From the NCBI RefSeq assembly GCF_028826155.1, contig NZ_JAQGPN010000001.1, positions 3,167,501-3,231,500 of the forward strand: a stretch of 64,000 nucleotides of DNA, written 5' to 3'. Of this stretch, positions 17,222 through 25,861 are shown in pieces. Below the pieces are notes generated by a model. It was not told the DNA's origin. It saw only the letters and a program-made list of their open reading frames with translations, and made no database searches. The DNA is from Mesorhizobium shangrilense (GTDB lineage: Bacteria; Pseudomonadota; Alphaproteobacteria; Rhizobiales; Rhizobiaceae). Every line of letters starts with the position of its first letter. The stretch's first letter is position 1. The position numbers and the translations under genes are program-made.

Positions 17222-18310
17222 TCACGCCTCCGCAGTCTTGGCCGGCGCGGTGGAGGCCAGCCGGATCTTGTAATGGATCAGCGTGTCGCAGCCGAGCACG
17301 AAGAAGAGTAGGATGCCCTGGAAGGCGCGCACCGCCTTGTCGGAGATACCGACGGAGATCGATGCAGCCTCGCCGCCGAGATAGGTGAGCGCCAGGACAA
17401 GGCCCGCCGCCACGATGCCGAGCGGATTGAGCCTGCCCAGAAACGCGACGATGATTGCCGTGAAGCCGTATCCGATCGAGAGTTTTTCGTTGAGATGGCC
17501 GACGGCCCCGGACACTTCAGATATGCCGGCCAGGCCTGCCAGCGCACCGGCGAGGAGGAAGGCGAAGAACACCATGCGCGATGAAGAAAAGCCCGCGAAG
17601 CGCCCGGCGCGCGGGCTCTGGCCGAGCACCTTCACCTCGAACCCGCGCAAGGTCTTCGACAACATGAACCAGACGACGACCGCGGCCACGAGGGCGAAGA
17701 CGAAGCCCCAGTTGGCGCGTCCGGCGGCCGGCCACAGCTCCGGCAGGACGGCATATTCGTGGAATGGTGCGGTGCCCGGGAAGCTCATGCCCTGCGGGTT
17801 CCGCCACATGCCACGGACCAGCCAGTCGTTGAAGAGCTGCGCGACATAGACGAGCATCAGACTGGTGAGGATTTCGTTGGTGCTGAAGCGGACCTTGAGG
17901 AAGGCCGGTATCGCAGCATAGGCGGCCCCGCCTGCCATGCCCATGAGCAGCATCAGCGGCAGCACGACCCAGGACTGGAATTCCGGGAACATGACCGGAA
18001 GGATCGAGCCAGCTACCGCGCCGGCGATGAACTGCCCCTCCGCACCGATGTTCCAGTTGTTGGAAAGGAAACATACCGAGAGCCCGACCGCGATCAGGAT
18101 GAGCGGCGCGGCCTTGATCGCCAGTTCGTGCACCGACCACATCTCCCGCAGCGGATCGATGAAGTAGTAGTACAGCGCCTCCAGCGGGTTCTTGCCCAGC
18201 AGCGAGAACATGATGGCGCCCGCAACCAGGGTCAGCGCCAGCGCGATGAAGGGCGACAGCATGCTGAACAGCGCCGAATGCTGCGGGCGTTTGACGAGCT
18301 CGATACGCAT
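17222..18310 (-). CDS. BMP-type (nucleoside) ABC transporter permease, first subunit
   Basis: This 362-residue membrane protein matches the NupP/YufP-type subunit. It has an N-terminal hydrophobic helix, PLILIAVGLSVCFLSNNWNIGAEGQF-like sequence (the NIGAEGQ core near residue 88) and repeated membrane segments to the C-terminus. Its ATG shares a base with the stop of the upstream ATPase. It would form a heterodimeric channel with the downstream permease. Confidence 0.9.
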   Translation of the reverse strand: MRIELVKRPQHSALFSMLSPFIALALTLVAGAIMFSLLGKNPLEALYYYFIDPLREMWSVHELAIKAAPLILIAVGLSVCFLSNNWNIGAEGQFIAGAVAGSILPVMFPEFQSWVVLPLMLLMGMAGGAAYAAIPAFLKVRFSTNEILTSLMLVYVAQLFNDWLVRGMWRNPQGMSFPGTAPFHEYAVLPELWPAAGRANWGFVFALVAAVVVWFMLSKTLRGFEVKVLGQSPRAGRFAGFSSSRMVFFAFLLAGALAGLAGISEVSGAVGHLNEKLSIGYGFTAIIVAFLGRLNPLGIVAAGLVLALTYLGGEAASISVGISDKAVRAFQGILLFFVLGCDTLIHYKIRLASTAPAKTAEA

Positions 18311-19890
18311 CAGGCCACCTCCCTCTCGTGGTCGACGTGGCCAGGCTCGGCGCCGCCCATGAGCAGCCCGATCTTCTCGTAGGTGGCTTCGGCGATCGGC
18401 AGCGGCTTCGACAGCTCGCCATTGTGCATGACCGCTATGGCGTCGGAGATCTCGAACAGCTCATCGAGGTCCTGGCTGATGACCAACACTGCGGATCCGC
18501 TGCGCGCCAGTTCTATGAGCGCCTGCCGGATGCGGGCGGCTGCCCCGGCGTCGACGCCCCAAGTCGGCTGGTTGACGACCATCACGGCGGGCCGTCGATC
18601 GAGCTCGCGCCCGATGATGAATTTCTGCAGGTTGCCACCGGAAAGGGCCGCGGCTTCCGGATCGACGGCGCTCTTGCGCACGTCCATCATCTCGATGATC
18701 CGCTGCGACGCGGCAGAAATCGCGCTTGTCGCCACGACGCCGAGTGCACCCAGAAACGCCTTGCGATCCGTCTTGTGCCGCGACAGCAGCAGATTCTCCG
18801 AGAGCTTCATGCGCGGCGCTGCGCCGTGGCCGAGGCGCTCTTCAGGCACGAAGGCGGCGCCAAGCAGACGCCGTCCCGAAATTCCGGTCCGGCCGACCGG
18901 GTTGCCCCGGATCTTCACGACATCGGGGCTATCCTGCAGTGCCTCGCCCGACACCGCCTCGAAGAATTCGCCCTGACCGTTGCCGGCGACGCCGGCGATA
19001 CCGAGCACCTCGCCGCCGCGGATGCTGAGCCAGATATTCTTCAAAGGCATCGAGAATGGGCCGGCAGGCTTGCGGCTCAGCCCGCATATCCCCAGCAATT
19101 CACCGCTTTCGGCCAGTTGAGGCGGCGTCCGTTCTGCGGTCTTCACCTCCGTGCCCACCATCATGCGCGCCAGCGAGGCGGCCGTCTCCTTGCGCGGATC
19201 GCAGTGGTCGACCACCTTGCCGTGCCGCATGACGGTGGCGCTGTCGCACATGCGCTTCACCTCCTCGAGGCGATGCGAGATGTAGAGGATCGATTTGCCT
19301 TCGTCGCGCAGGCGCTCCAGCGTCTCGAACAGCTTGTCCGCCTCCTGCGGGGTCAGCACCGAAGTCGGCTCATCGAGGATGATGAGGTCCGGGGTCTGGA
19401 GCAGGCAACGAATGATCTCGATGCGCTGACGCTCGCCCACCGACAGGTCGCCGACCAGCGCGTCCGGATCGAGCGGCAGCCCGTAGCTCTTCGACAGGTC
19501 GCGCGCCTTGGCCGCGATCGTGCTGATCGGGGTCTCCCTGTCGAGCGACAGCGCGATGTTCTCTGCAGCCGTAAGCGCATCGAACAGCGAGAAGTGCTGG
19601 AACACCATACCGATACCAAGCTTTCGCGCGGTGCTGGGATTGCTGATGCGGGCCGGCTGCCCGTTCCAGAGGATTTCGCCGGCATTCGGCTCGAGCGAAC
19701 CGAACAGCATCTTGACGAGGGTCGACTTGCCGGCGCCGTTCTCGCCGAGAAGCGCGTGAATCTCGCCCTTGCGGATCTTGAGGTCCACATGATCGCACGC
19801 GGTGAGCGTGCCGAATATCTTTGTCAGGCCGCGCGTTTCAAGCAGGTACGCGCCTGCCGCCTCGGTGCTTGGCTGCACGCAGTCCCCCAT
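18310..19890 (-). CDS. BMP-type (nucleoside) ABC transporter ATP-binding protein, two fused domains
   Basis: This is a fused two-domain ATPase of the RbsA/NupO type. The first domain has Walker A GENGAGKST, signature LSVGERQRIEI and Walker B LIILDEPT. The second has the degenerate P-loop GVAGNGQGEFFEAVSG usual for this family and signature LSGGNLQKFIIGRE. It powers the nucleoside-type importer and leads the operon. The start is uncertain: ATG 19890 gives a normal N-terminus, while ATG 19935 and 19974 are in frame without clear ribosome-binding sites. Confidence 0.88.
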   Translation of the reverse strand: MGDCVQPSTEAAGAYLLETRGLTKIFGTLTACDHVDLKIRKGEIHALLGENGAGKSTLVKMLFGSLEPNAGEILWNGQPARISNPSTARKLGIGMVFQHFSLFDALTAAENIALSLDRETPISTIAAKARDLSKSYGLPLDPDALVGDLSVGERQRIEIIRCLLQTPDLIILDEPTSVLTPQEADKLFETLERLRDEGKSILYISHRLEEVKRMCDSATVMRHGKVVDHCDPRKETAASLARMMVGTEVKTAERTPPQLAESGELLGICGLSRKPAGPFSMPLKNIWLSIRGGEVLGIAGVAGNGQGEFFEAVSGEALQDSPDVVKIRGNPVGRTGISGRRLLGAAFVPEERLGHGAAPRMKLSENLLLSRHKTDRKAFLGALGVVATSAISAASQRIIEMMDVRKSAVDPEAAALSGGNLQKFIIGRELDRRPAVMVVNQPTWGVDAGAAARIRQALIELARSGSAVLVISQDLDELFEISDAIAVMHNGELSKPLPIAEATYEKIGLLMGGAEPGHVDHEREVA

Positions 19891-20003
19891 TTCGCTTGTT
19901 GCTTCATTGGCTTGTAGTTTTGTTCCCGATCGCATCGTAGGACTGCGCGCTGTCAACCGCAACGCAGGCGGCATTTTGAAACAGCTTCAAATTATGCCGA
20001 TAA

Positions 20004-20978
20004 TTATGGGATCAGGATCGTCGTGCCCGTGGTCTTGCGCGCCTCGAGATCGGCATGGGCATGTGCCACATCGGCGAGCAGGTAGCGCTGATTGATGCGG
20101 ACGTTCACGATGCCGCGCGCAATGACATCGAACAGGGCCTCGCTGGCCGTCTCGAGGTCTTCTCGCTTGGCGATGTAGGTGAACAGCGTCGGCCGCGTGG
20201 CGTAGAGCGAGCCCTTCTGCGCCAGCAGCGCAAGATGGAACGGCGCGATCGGTCCGGAGGATTGGCCGAAGCTCACGAACATGCCGAAGGGTTTCAGGCA
20301 GTCGAGCGAACCGGGAAACGTGTCCTTGCCGACCGAATCGTACACGACCTCGCACTTCTGGCTTTCGGTGATCCTGGCGACCTCGGCAACAAAATCCTGC
20401 TCGCTGTAGTTGATGACATGGTCGAAGCCGTGCTGAAGGGCCAGCGAGACCTTCTCAGGCGAACCGGCGGTGCCGATCGTCGTTGCGCCGAGGTGCTTCG
20501 CCCACTGCCCGAACAGCAGCCCCACGCCGCCAGCCGCGGCATGGTAAAGCACCGTGGCTCCCGGCTTTACCTTGAAGGTGCGCCTCAACAGGTACTCCAC
20601 GGTCAGTCCCTTCAGCATGGCGGCCGCGGCCTGCTCGTCAGTGACGCCGCTCGGGATCCTGACCAGCCTGTCGGCGGCAATCACGCGCTCGGTGCAATAG
20701 GCGCCGATCTGCGTGGTGTAGGCGACGCGGTCGCCGGCCTTCAGCCCGTCGACGCCTTCTCCCGTCTCCAGCACCACGCCCGCGGCCTCGCCGCCGGGAA
20801 TGAGCGGCAGGTGGGGCGCCGCGTAGAGGCCGCTCCGGTAGTAAGTGTCGAGGAAATTCAGGCCGATCGCGGTGTGCTTGACCAGGACCTCGCCCGCGCC
20901 CGGACGGCCAACGTCGACGTCATCGAAGCTGAGGACTTCCGGGCCGCCATTAACATGGATTCGAACTGCCTTGGCCAT
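20004..20978 (-). CDS. NADPH:quinone oxidoreductase (zinc-independent MDR family)
   Basis: The 324-residue protein is a quinone reductase of the medium-chain dehydrogenase superfamily. It has a GroES-like N-terminal half (GLNFLDTYYRSGLY, then LIPGGEAAGVV) and a Rossmann half with HAAAGGVGLLFGQWAK (about 148-163), which binds NADPH. It lacks the zinc-binding cysteine cluster, as expected for quinone reductases. It reduces quinones with NADPH in the cytoplasm. It lies downstream of and co-directional with pcs, 22 bases away. Confidence 0.92.
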   Translation of the reverse strand: MAKAVRIHVNGGPEVLSFDDVDVGRPGAGEVLVKHTAIGLNFLDTYYRSGLYAAPHLPLIPGGEAAGVVLETGEGVDGLKAGDRVAYTTQIGAYCTERVIAADRLVRIPSGVTDEQAAAAMLKGLTVEYLLRRTFKVKPGATVLYHAAAGGVGLLFGQWAKHLGATTIGTAGSPEKVSLALQHGFDHVINYSEQDFVAEVARITESQKCEVVYDSVGKDTFPGSLDCLKPFGMFVSFGQSSGPIAPFHLALLAQKGSLYATRPTLFTYIAKREDLETASEALFDVIARGIVNVRINQRYLLADVAHAHADLEARKTTGTTILIP

Positions 20979-21000
20979 CGTACAACTCCCCGCACTCCGC

Positions 21001-21807
21001 CTATGCTTTCTTGGCGCCTAGCTTTGGAAACAGCTGCATCACCCCGCCTATGCAGAAAAGATAGATGCCGGTCACCGCTATCCCCGTTTTCGTTACCACG
21101 TCGACATGCTGGCCCAGCACCCCGATTCGGTCGTAGAACTCCGCCATCGCCGCCTGCGCCAGCGCCAACGCGCCGAACGCGCACCAGAGCAGCGTCACCC
21201 CGAGATTGATCGACCGCATCCGCACCACTCGCACCGGATGGATGAAGTTCATGGGCACGAAAGTAAGGATGCCCGCGATGACGACCACCCCGAACGACAC
21301 CCACTCGCCGGGTTCGATGACGAACAGGGTGAAGACCACCATGTTCCAGACCACAGGGAACCCCTTGAAGAAGTTCTCCTTCGTCTTCATGCCGGTGTCG
21401 GCATAGTAGATGGCGCTGGACACAACGATGATCGCTGCGGAGAGGAACGACAGTCCCTCGCCCATGAAGCCGCGCTGATAAAGCGCGAAGGCCGGGATCA
21501 GCACGTAGGTGACATAGTCGATGATGTTGTCGAGCACCTCTCCCGACCAGGTCGGAAGGATCTCCTTGACCTCGAGCTTGCGCGCGATCGGCCCGTCGAT
21601 GCCGTCGACGAACAGCGCCAGGCCCAGCCACCAGAACATCGCCGTCCAGCGCTCCTCGCTGGCCGCAACGATGGACAGGAACGCGAGGAAGGACCCCGAT
21701 GCGGTGAGGAGGTGCACGGAGAACGCCCGCGCCTGCGGCCAGGTCACCTTCTTCTTGGGGCGCGGTATGCGTCCCGCTATCTTCTTGCCTGCTGCGCTCA
21801 TGGTCAT
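21001..21807 (-). CDS. pcs: Phosphatidylcholine synthase
   Basis: This enzyme condenses CDP-diacylglycerol with choline to make phosphatidylcholine directly, a route typical of rhizobia, Brucella and relatives. The sequence shows the CDP-alcohol phosphotransferase motif DG-x2-AR-x8-G-x3-D-x3-D (in FVDGIDGPIARK, then GEVLDNIIDY) and about eight hydrophobic helices. An N-terminal lysine-rich cytoplasmic tail precedes them. The start is placed at ATG 21807 with AGGA twelve bases upstream; a TTG at 21819 is in frame but abuts that site. This gene is one of the best taxonomic clues in the window. Confidence 0.93.
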   Translation of the reverse strand: MTMSAAGKKIAGRIPRPKKKVTWPQARAFSVHLLTASGSFLAFLSIVAASEERWTAMFWWLGLALFVDGIDGPIARKLEVKEILPTWSGEVLDNIIDYVTYVLIPAFALYQRGFMGEGLSFLSAAIIVVSSAIYYADTGMKTKENFFKGFPVVWNMVVFTLFVIEPGEWVSFGVVVIAGILTFVPMNFIHPVRVVRMRSINLGVTLLWCAFGALALAQAAMAEFYDRIGVLGQHVDVVTKTGIAVTGIYLFCIGGVMQLFPKLGAKKA

Positions 21808-21819
21808 GGGCCGCGCCAA

Positions 21820-22311
21820 TCCTACTTGCAGATTTCGGCGGAGCGCCCTGCGAAATTCCAGTTACGGCCGAAGGCGCGCATCTTGCTCCTGTCTGATCTT
21901 GCTATGATGATCTCGGGCGCGATTCAATACTCGGAATAGGCGATCCGGGTATTGTCTTCGCCGTTCTGGCCGGCGATGGGATAAACTCAGCGGCGAATGC
22001 GGGCGCGCAGGCGCTAGGCGCGATACGATCGCAGGGAAGGACGAAGTCTCCCCTCAACGGCCAGCTACGATCCGTCACGCCCATTCCCAACCCGACCGCG
22101 CCCATAGCATCAACGAGCCCCGCTCTCCCGAGAAGTCCTATCGCACCGGCAATCGCGTGAGCAATGGACCGGCAGCGCCCGTGTGCTCAACACCCGGTTC
22201 GACGGATTTAATGTCCGTTGAATTGGGCCGAAACGTCACGTTGATCAAGCGGGCCCGGACGGCCTAGAACGCCAGTGACAGTCGCGATCGGCTTCCAGAC
22301 GGATAACCAAA
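21820..22311. other. Long intergenic region between pcs and the UbiH-type gene; no supportable gene
   Basis: The genes on either side diverge, so promoters for both must lie here. A 67-codon minus frame (21902-22105) has no ribosome-binding site, is proline/serine/arginine-rich and has no recognisable family. A weak TTAA-N7-TGAA element (22208-22222) resembles a CtrA box with one mismatch. No terminator or RNA structure is convincing. Confidence 0.5.
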
Positions 22312-23520
22312 GTGCCCAGTCACGATTCCCTGCCCATCCTAGTCGTCGGAACCGGCCCAGCGGGCTTGCTGGCGGCCATTGCGCTGGCGCGTGGGGGGCA
22401 ACGCGTGACGCTGGTTGGTCCCGGCATCGCGCTGGATCGCCGGACGACGGCTCTGATGACCCCGGCGCTCCAGTTCCTGAATTCTCTGGACCTGCTTTCG
22501 GAAATTGCGCCCGCGGCCGCTCCTCTGCGCACCATGCGCATCGTCGACGGCACCTCGCGCCTGATCCGCAGCCCGCTCGTCACGTTTCGCGCTTCGGAAA
22601 TCGGACAGGAGCATTTCGGGCTCAACATTCCCAACAGCGCCCTGCTGACCGTGCTGGAGAAAGCCGTCTCGGCCTCTCCCGATATCGATTGGCGCAAGGC
22701 CACGATCAGCGAGTGGCGGTGCGAACCCGATACGGTCCATGCGCGGCTGGACAACGACCAGGAGATCGCCGCTGCGCTGGCCGTCGCTGCCGATGGACGG
22801 CTGTCGCCGGCGCGATCCGCCGCGAGCATATCGGTGTCCACCAAGACGTACCCGCAGGCAGCGCTGGTCTTGAATTTCGGCCACAGCCGCGGCCATGGCT
22901 TTGTCTCAACCGAGTTCCACACGGAGACCGGACCTTTCACCCAGGTTCCGCTGCCGGGACAGCGGTCGAGCCTCGTCTGGGTGGTGGCGCCGGAAACCGC
23001 CAAGGAACTCGCCTCGCTCGACGACTCGGCGCTCTCGATACGGATCGAAGAGCGCATGCAGTCGATACTCGGACGCGTCAGCGTCGAGCCCGGCCGGCAG
23101 GTCTATCCGCTGTCAGCCACGCTGCCTGCGCGCTTTGCCCAGAATCGCGTCGCGCTGGTCGGGGAAGCCGCCCACGTGTTTCCGCCGATCGGAGCGCAGG
23201 GGCTCAATCTAGGCATCCGCGACGTTCAGGATATTGTTCGCGTCATTGCCGAGAACCCGCAGGATCCGGGATCGCCGCCGGCGCTGACGCGCTACGACGG
23301 CATGCGCAGGCCCGACATCCTCGCGCGATCGGCGGGGGTCAACCTTCTCAATCGATCCCTGCTGTCGGATCTCCTGCCCGCACAGCTTGCGCGGGGCCTC
23401 GGGTTGACGCTGCTTGGCAGCCTGTCTCCCCTGAGAGCATTCTTCATGCGCGAGGGGCTGAGGCCCGGCACCGGATTTCAGGGCGCAGTCTCGGACCTAC
23501 GGAAACAGATCCGGCGGTAG
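22312..23520 (+). CDS. UbiH/UbiF/COQ6-family FAD-dependent hydroxylase
   Basis: The 402-residue flavoprotein monooxygenase hydroxylates the aromatic ring in ubiquinone synthesis or a related pathway. It has the FAD-binding VVGTGPAGLLAAIALARGG (about 11-29), the middle motif around VAADGRLSPAR, and the second FAD motif ALVGEAAHVFPPIGAQGLNLG (about 280-300), which is the UbiH-family signature. GTG 22312 is the start. Its last 24 bases overlap the end of the convergent AEC transporter gene. Which ring position it acts on cannot be read from the sequence. Confidence 0.85.
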   Translation: MPSHDSLPILVVGTGPAGLLAAIALARGGQRVTLVGPGIALDRRTTALMTPALQFLNSLDLLSEIAPAAAPLRTMRIVDGTSRLIRSPLVTFRASEIGQEHFGLNIPNSALLTVLEKAVSASPDIDWRKATISEWRCEPDTVHARLDNDQEIAAALAVAADGRLSPARSAASISVSTKTYPQAALVLNFGHSRGHGFVSTEFHTETGPFTQVPLPGQRSSLVWVVAPETAKELASLDDSALSIRIEERMQSILGRVSVEPGRQVYPLSATLPARFAQNRVALVGEAAHVFPPIGAQGLNLGIRDVQDIVRVIAENPQDPGSPPALTRYDGMRRPDILARSAGVNLLNRSLLSDLLPAQLARGLGLTLLGSLSPLRAFFMREGLRPGTGFQGAVSDLRKQIRR

Positions 23521-24459
23521 CATTCCCGTCTTGATCAGGTAGAGCAGCATGGTCACTGTGCCGACAGAGAGCACCGTGGTCAGAAGAATGCTCGCGGAGG
23601 CGCGCTGCACCCAGACGTCATACTGCTGCGCGATGACGAACACGTTGGTCGCCGTCGGCAGTGCCGCAAGCAGCACGGCGGTGAAGACCCAGACCTCGGA
23701 AAAGTTGCCGATCCAGCTCAGCGCCACGTAGCAGATGGCCGGATGTACAACGAGCTTGAGGACCGCGATCGGACCAAGCTCGACCGGCACGCGCTTCAGC
23801 GGCCTGAGCGCCAGCGTCACGCCCATCGCAAACAGGGCGCATGGCGCGGCTGCACGCGACAAGTATTCCAGGAACCGCTCGACCGGCAACGGCGCCTGAA
23901 AATGGAACCCGGCAGCCAGCACGCCGATCGCCGTGGCGATGATGAATGGATGCAGCACGATCTTTCTCAGCACACCAGCCGCCAGACGCCAGGGCGAAGT
24001 CCTTTCTTCACCTGCCAGCGCCATCATCATCGGTGCGATGGCGAAGTGCATGATGTTCTCGAAGCAGAAGATCAGGGCGACGGGCACCGCTGCCTCCTCG
24101 CCGAAGGCCAGCAGCGCCAATCCGGGCCCCATGTAGCCGATGTTCCCGTAGGCCGATGCCAAGCCCTTGATGGTCGCTTCCCGAATGTCTCCTCCCGAGA
24201 AGACGACGGAGAGGACGAACATCAGGGAGAAGACGACATAGGTCGAGAAGACGGCGCCGAAGATGAAGGTCCATTCCGTCAATCGCTCGATCGGCGTCTT
24301 CGCCAGAAGCTGGAAGAACAGCGCCGGTAATGCGACATAAATGATGAAGGTGTTCATCCAGCCGAGCGCATCGAGCGGCTGGCGCGTGATACGCGCCACG
24401 ATGAAGCCTATGAAAATCAGGCCGAAAAAGGGGATGACCAGACCGATGACGTCGGACAT
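23497..24459 (-). CDS. AEC-family (auxin efflux carrier) transporter
   Basis: This is a 320-residue, ten-helix membrane protein of the AEC family, which exports or exchanges small carboxylates and related solutes. The first helix (VIGLVIPFFGLIFIGFIVARI) and the conserved ...FIIYVALPALFFQLLAKTP segment are diagnostic, and the two repeats of five helices are visible. The start is ATG 24459. An upstream open frame to 24798 adds 113 residues with no membrane or family character and crosses the divergent hspQ gene. The substrate is unknown. Confidence 0.88.
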   Translation of the reverse strand: MSDVIGLVIPFFGLIFIGFIVARITRQPLDALGWMNTFIIYVALPALFFQLLAKTPIERLTEWTFIFGAVFSTYVVFSLMFVLSVVFSGGDIREATIKGLASAYGNIGYMGPGLALLAFGEEAAVPVALIFCFENIMHFAIAPMMMALAGEERTSPWRLAAGVLRKIVLHPFIIATAIGVLAAGFHFQAPLPVERFLEYLSRAAAPCALFAMGVTLALRPLKRVPVELGPIAVLKLVVHPAICYVALSWIGNFSEVWVFTAVLLAALPTATNVFVIAQQYDVWVQRASASILLTTVLSVGTVTMLLYLIKTGMLPPDLFP

Positions 24460-24576
24460 GCAGATTCCGTCACTGCGAAAGGCCGCGCTACGCGGCGCTC
24501 GGTCCTGCGTCAAGAGTAGGGATTGAAAAGCTGCTGTCGCTGATCCAAATAGCGGACAGCAAGAGTACAAAGTATA

Positions 24577-24909
24577 ATGACAGACATGAAAACGGCAAAG
24601 TTCCAGATCGGTCAGGTGGTCCGCCACCGGTTGTTTCCGTTCCGTGGCGTCATCTTTGACGTCGATCCGGAGTTCGCAAACACCGAGGAATGGTATCAGG
24701 CGATCCCTGAGGATGTGCGGCCGAGCAAGGACCAGCCCTTCTATCACCTGCTCGCAGAAAACGACGAGACCGAGTACGTCGCATATGTATCGGAGCAAAA
24801 CCTGCTGGACGACAGCTCAGGCCAGCCGGTGCGTCACCCGCAGCTGAGGGAAATGTTCGTCCGCACGCCGGACGGCCGCTACACGCCGAAGGCCATCGCC
24901 CGCCATTGA
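24577..24909 (+). CDS. hspQ: Heat-shock protein HspQ (YccV-like, hemimethylated-DNA-binding fold)
   Basis: HspQ is a small SH3-like barrel protein that tunes the Lon protease and binds hemimethylated DNA in enterics. The 110 residues match the family: KFQIGQVVRHRLFPFRGVIFDVDPEF, then WYQAIPEDVRP, and the C-terminal VSEQNLLDD...HPQLREMF. It diverges from the AEC gene by 117 bases and ends in a terminator shared with the convergent ialB-type gene. Confidence 0.93.
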   Translation: MTDMKTAKFQIGQVVRHRLFPFRGVIFDVDPEFANTEEWYQAIPEDVRPSKDQPFYHLLAENDETEYVAYVSEQNLLDDSSGQPVRHPQLREMFVRTPDGRYTPKAIARH

Positions 24910-24939
24910 GGCCCACTCAGCCGTAGGGACTGCAAACAG

Positions 24940-24971
24940 AAAAGCGGGACGAAACGCCCCGCTTTTGTTTT
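24940..24971. terminator. Bidirectional rho-independent terminator between hspQ and the IalB-type gene
   Basis: AAAAGCGGG (24940-24948) pairs with CCCGCTTTT (24958-24966) around a nine-base loop. On the plus strand it is followed by GTTTTTCC. On the minus strand the stem itself ends in CTTTTCTGTTT. It can stop both convergent transcripts. Confidence 0.82.
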
Positions 24972-25006
24972 TCCGGCAATCTGCTTGTTCAGGAAACCCG
25001 CCGCGA

Positions 25007-25639
25007 TCAGTTCGCGGCCTTCGCCTTGTCCTGCTCTTCCTTGAGCTTCTTGGCGAAGTCCTCGTTGTTCTTGGACACGAACTCCTGCAGCTTCTTCTGG
25101 CGGTCCTCGATGTCGGACTGCTGCATCGCGGGGCCGTCATAGGCGCCGGTAAAGCCCTTGAGGCTAACCTTCACCGGATTCGGCTGGTTCTGGAAGTTCA
25201 CCGACGTCAGGGTCAGGTCCGAACCCTTCTTGAACGAGCCGACGAGCTGGTCGCTCAGCGGCACTTCGGCAACGCAGCGGTCCGGGAAGCAGATCACATA
25301 GTCGAGCTTCTGGGTCTTGCCGCCGTCGATCTGCAGACCGATTCCCGGAGGCACGAGGCGACCGGTCGGCACCGTGACCTGAAACACCTTGCGGTTGATC
25401 TTGCCCTTGAGCTCGATGAGGCTGACGCCCGTCACGAGCTGGCCGCTGTCGGCAACGACAATGTTCTGCACGTTGCAGATATCGACCTCTTCCTGCTTGG
25501 TGCAGGCCTTGAACCAGCCGTTCGGCACCTGCGGCTGCTGCGCGGAAGCCGGCATGGCGCCCACGGCAAGAAGCGCTGTCGCGCCGGCGACCAATGCGGA
25601 AACAGAAGCAACCGTGCCGCTCAATCCGGTCATCGTCAT
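25007..25639 (-). CDS. Invasion-associated locus B (IalB) family secreted protein
   Basis: The 210-residue protein has a signal peptide (cleavage near ASA-QQ, residue 34) followed by an IalB domain. The pattern WFKACTKQEEVDICNVQ ... DYVICFPDRCVAE shows the four conserved cysteines, likely two disulfides in the periplasm. The C-terminal ~35 residues are a charged, lysine-rich helix. IalB was named in Bartonella for erythrocyte invasion, but homologues are widespread in non-pathogenic rhizobia, where their role is unclear. Confidence 0.9.
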   Translation of the reverse strand: MTMTGLSGTVASVSALVAGATALLAVGAMPASAQQPQVPNGWFKACTKQEEVDICNVQNIVVADSGQLVTGVSLIELKGKINRKVFQVTVPTGRLVPPGIGLQIDGGKTQKLDYVICFPDRCVAEVPLSDQLVGSFKKGSDLTLTSVNFQNQPNPVKVSLKGFTGAYDGPAMQQSDIEDRQKKLQEFVSKNNEDFAKKLKEEQDKAKAAN

Positions 25640-25861
25640 GAATACCTCTTATGATCCGGCCGCCCAACCCGGCCTGTTCCTCGCTACCTGTTGCGGAAAT
25701 GAGGCAACAGGATGACTTGGAAGCGCGTGTTACACTGGGCACTGTCCGGAATCCAGCCAAAATGACGCGGCGCCTGTTGACCGCTTGCCCCACCGCGCCC
25801 GCCGTCGCGACATGGTAGGGTCTGCACCGAATCATTCAGCCCACGACTTGGAGGGTCCGCC

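Noticed and set aside
21902..22105. 67-codon minus-strand ORF upstream of the UbiH-type gene
   Set aside because: No ribosome-binding site, no domain, and composition like a random GC-rich frame.
22208..22222. CtrA-like box TTAA-N7-TGAA
   Set aside because: One mismatch to TTAA-N7-TTAA and no cell-cycle gene beside it; such matches are common by chance.
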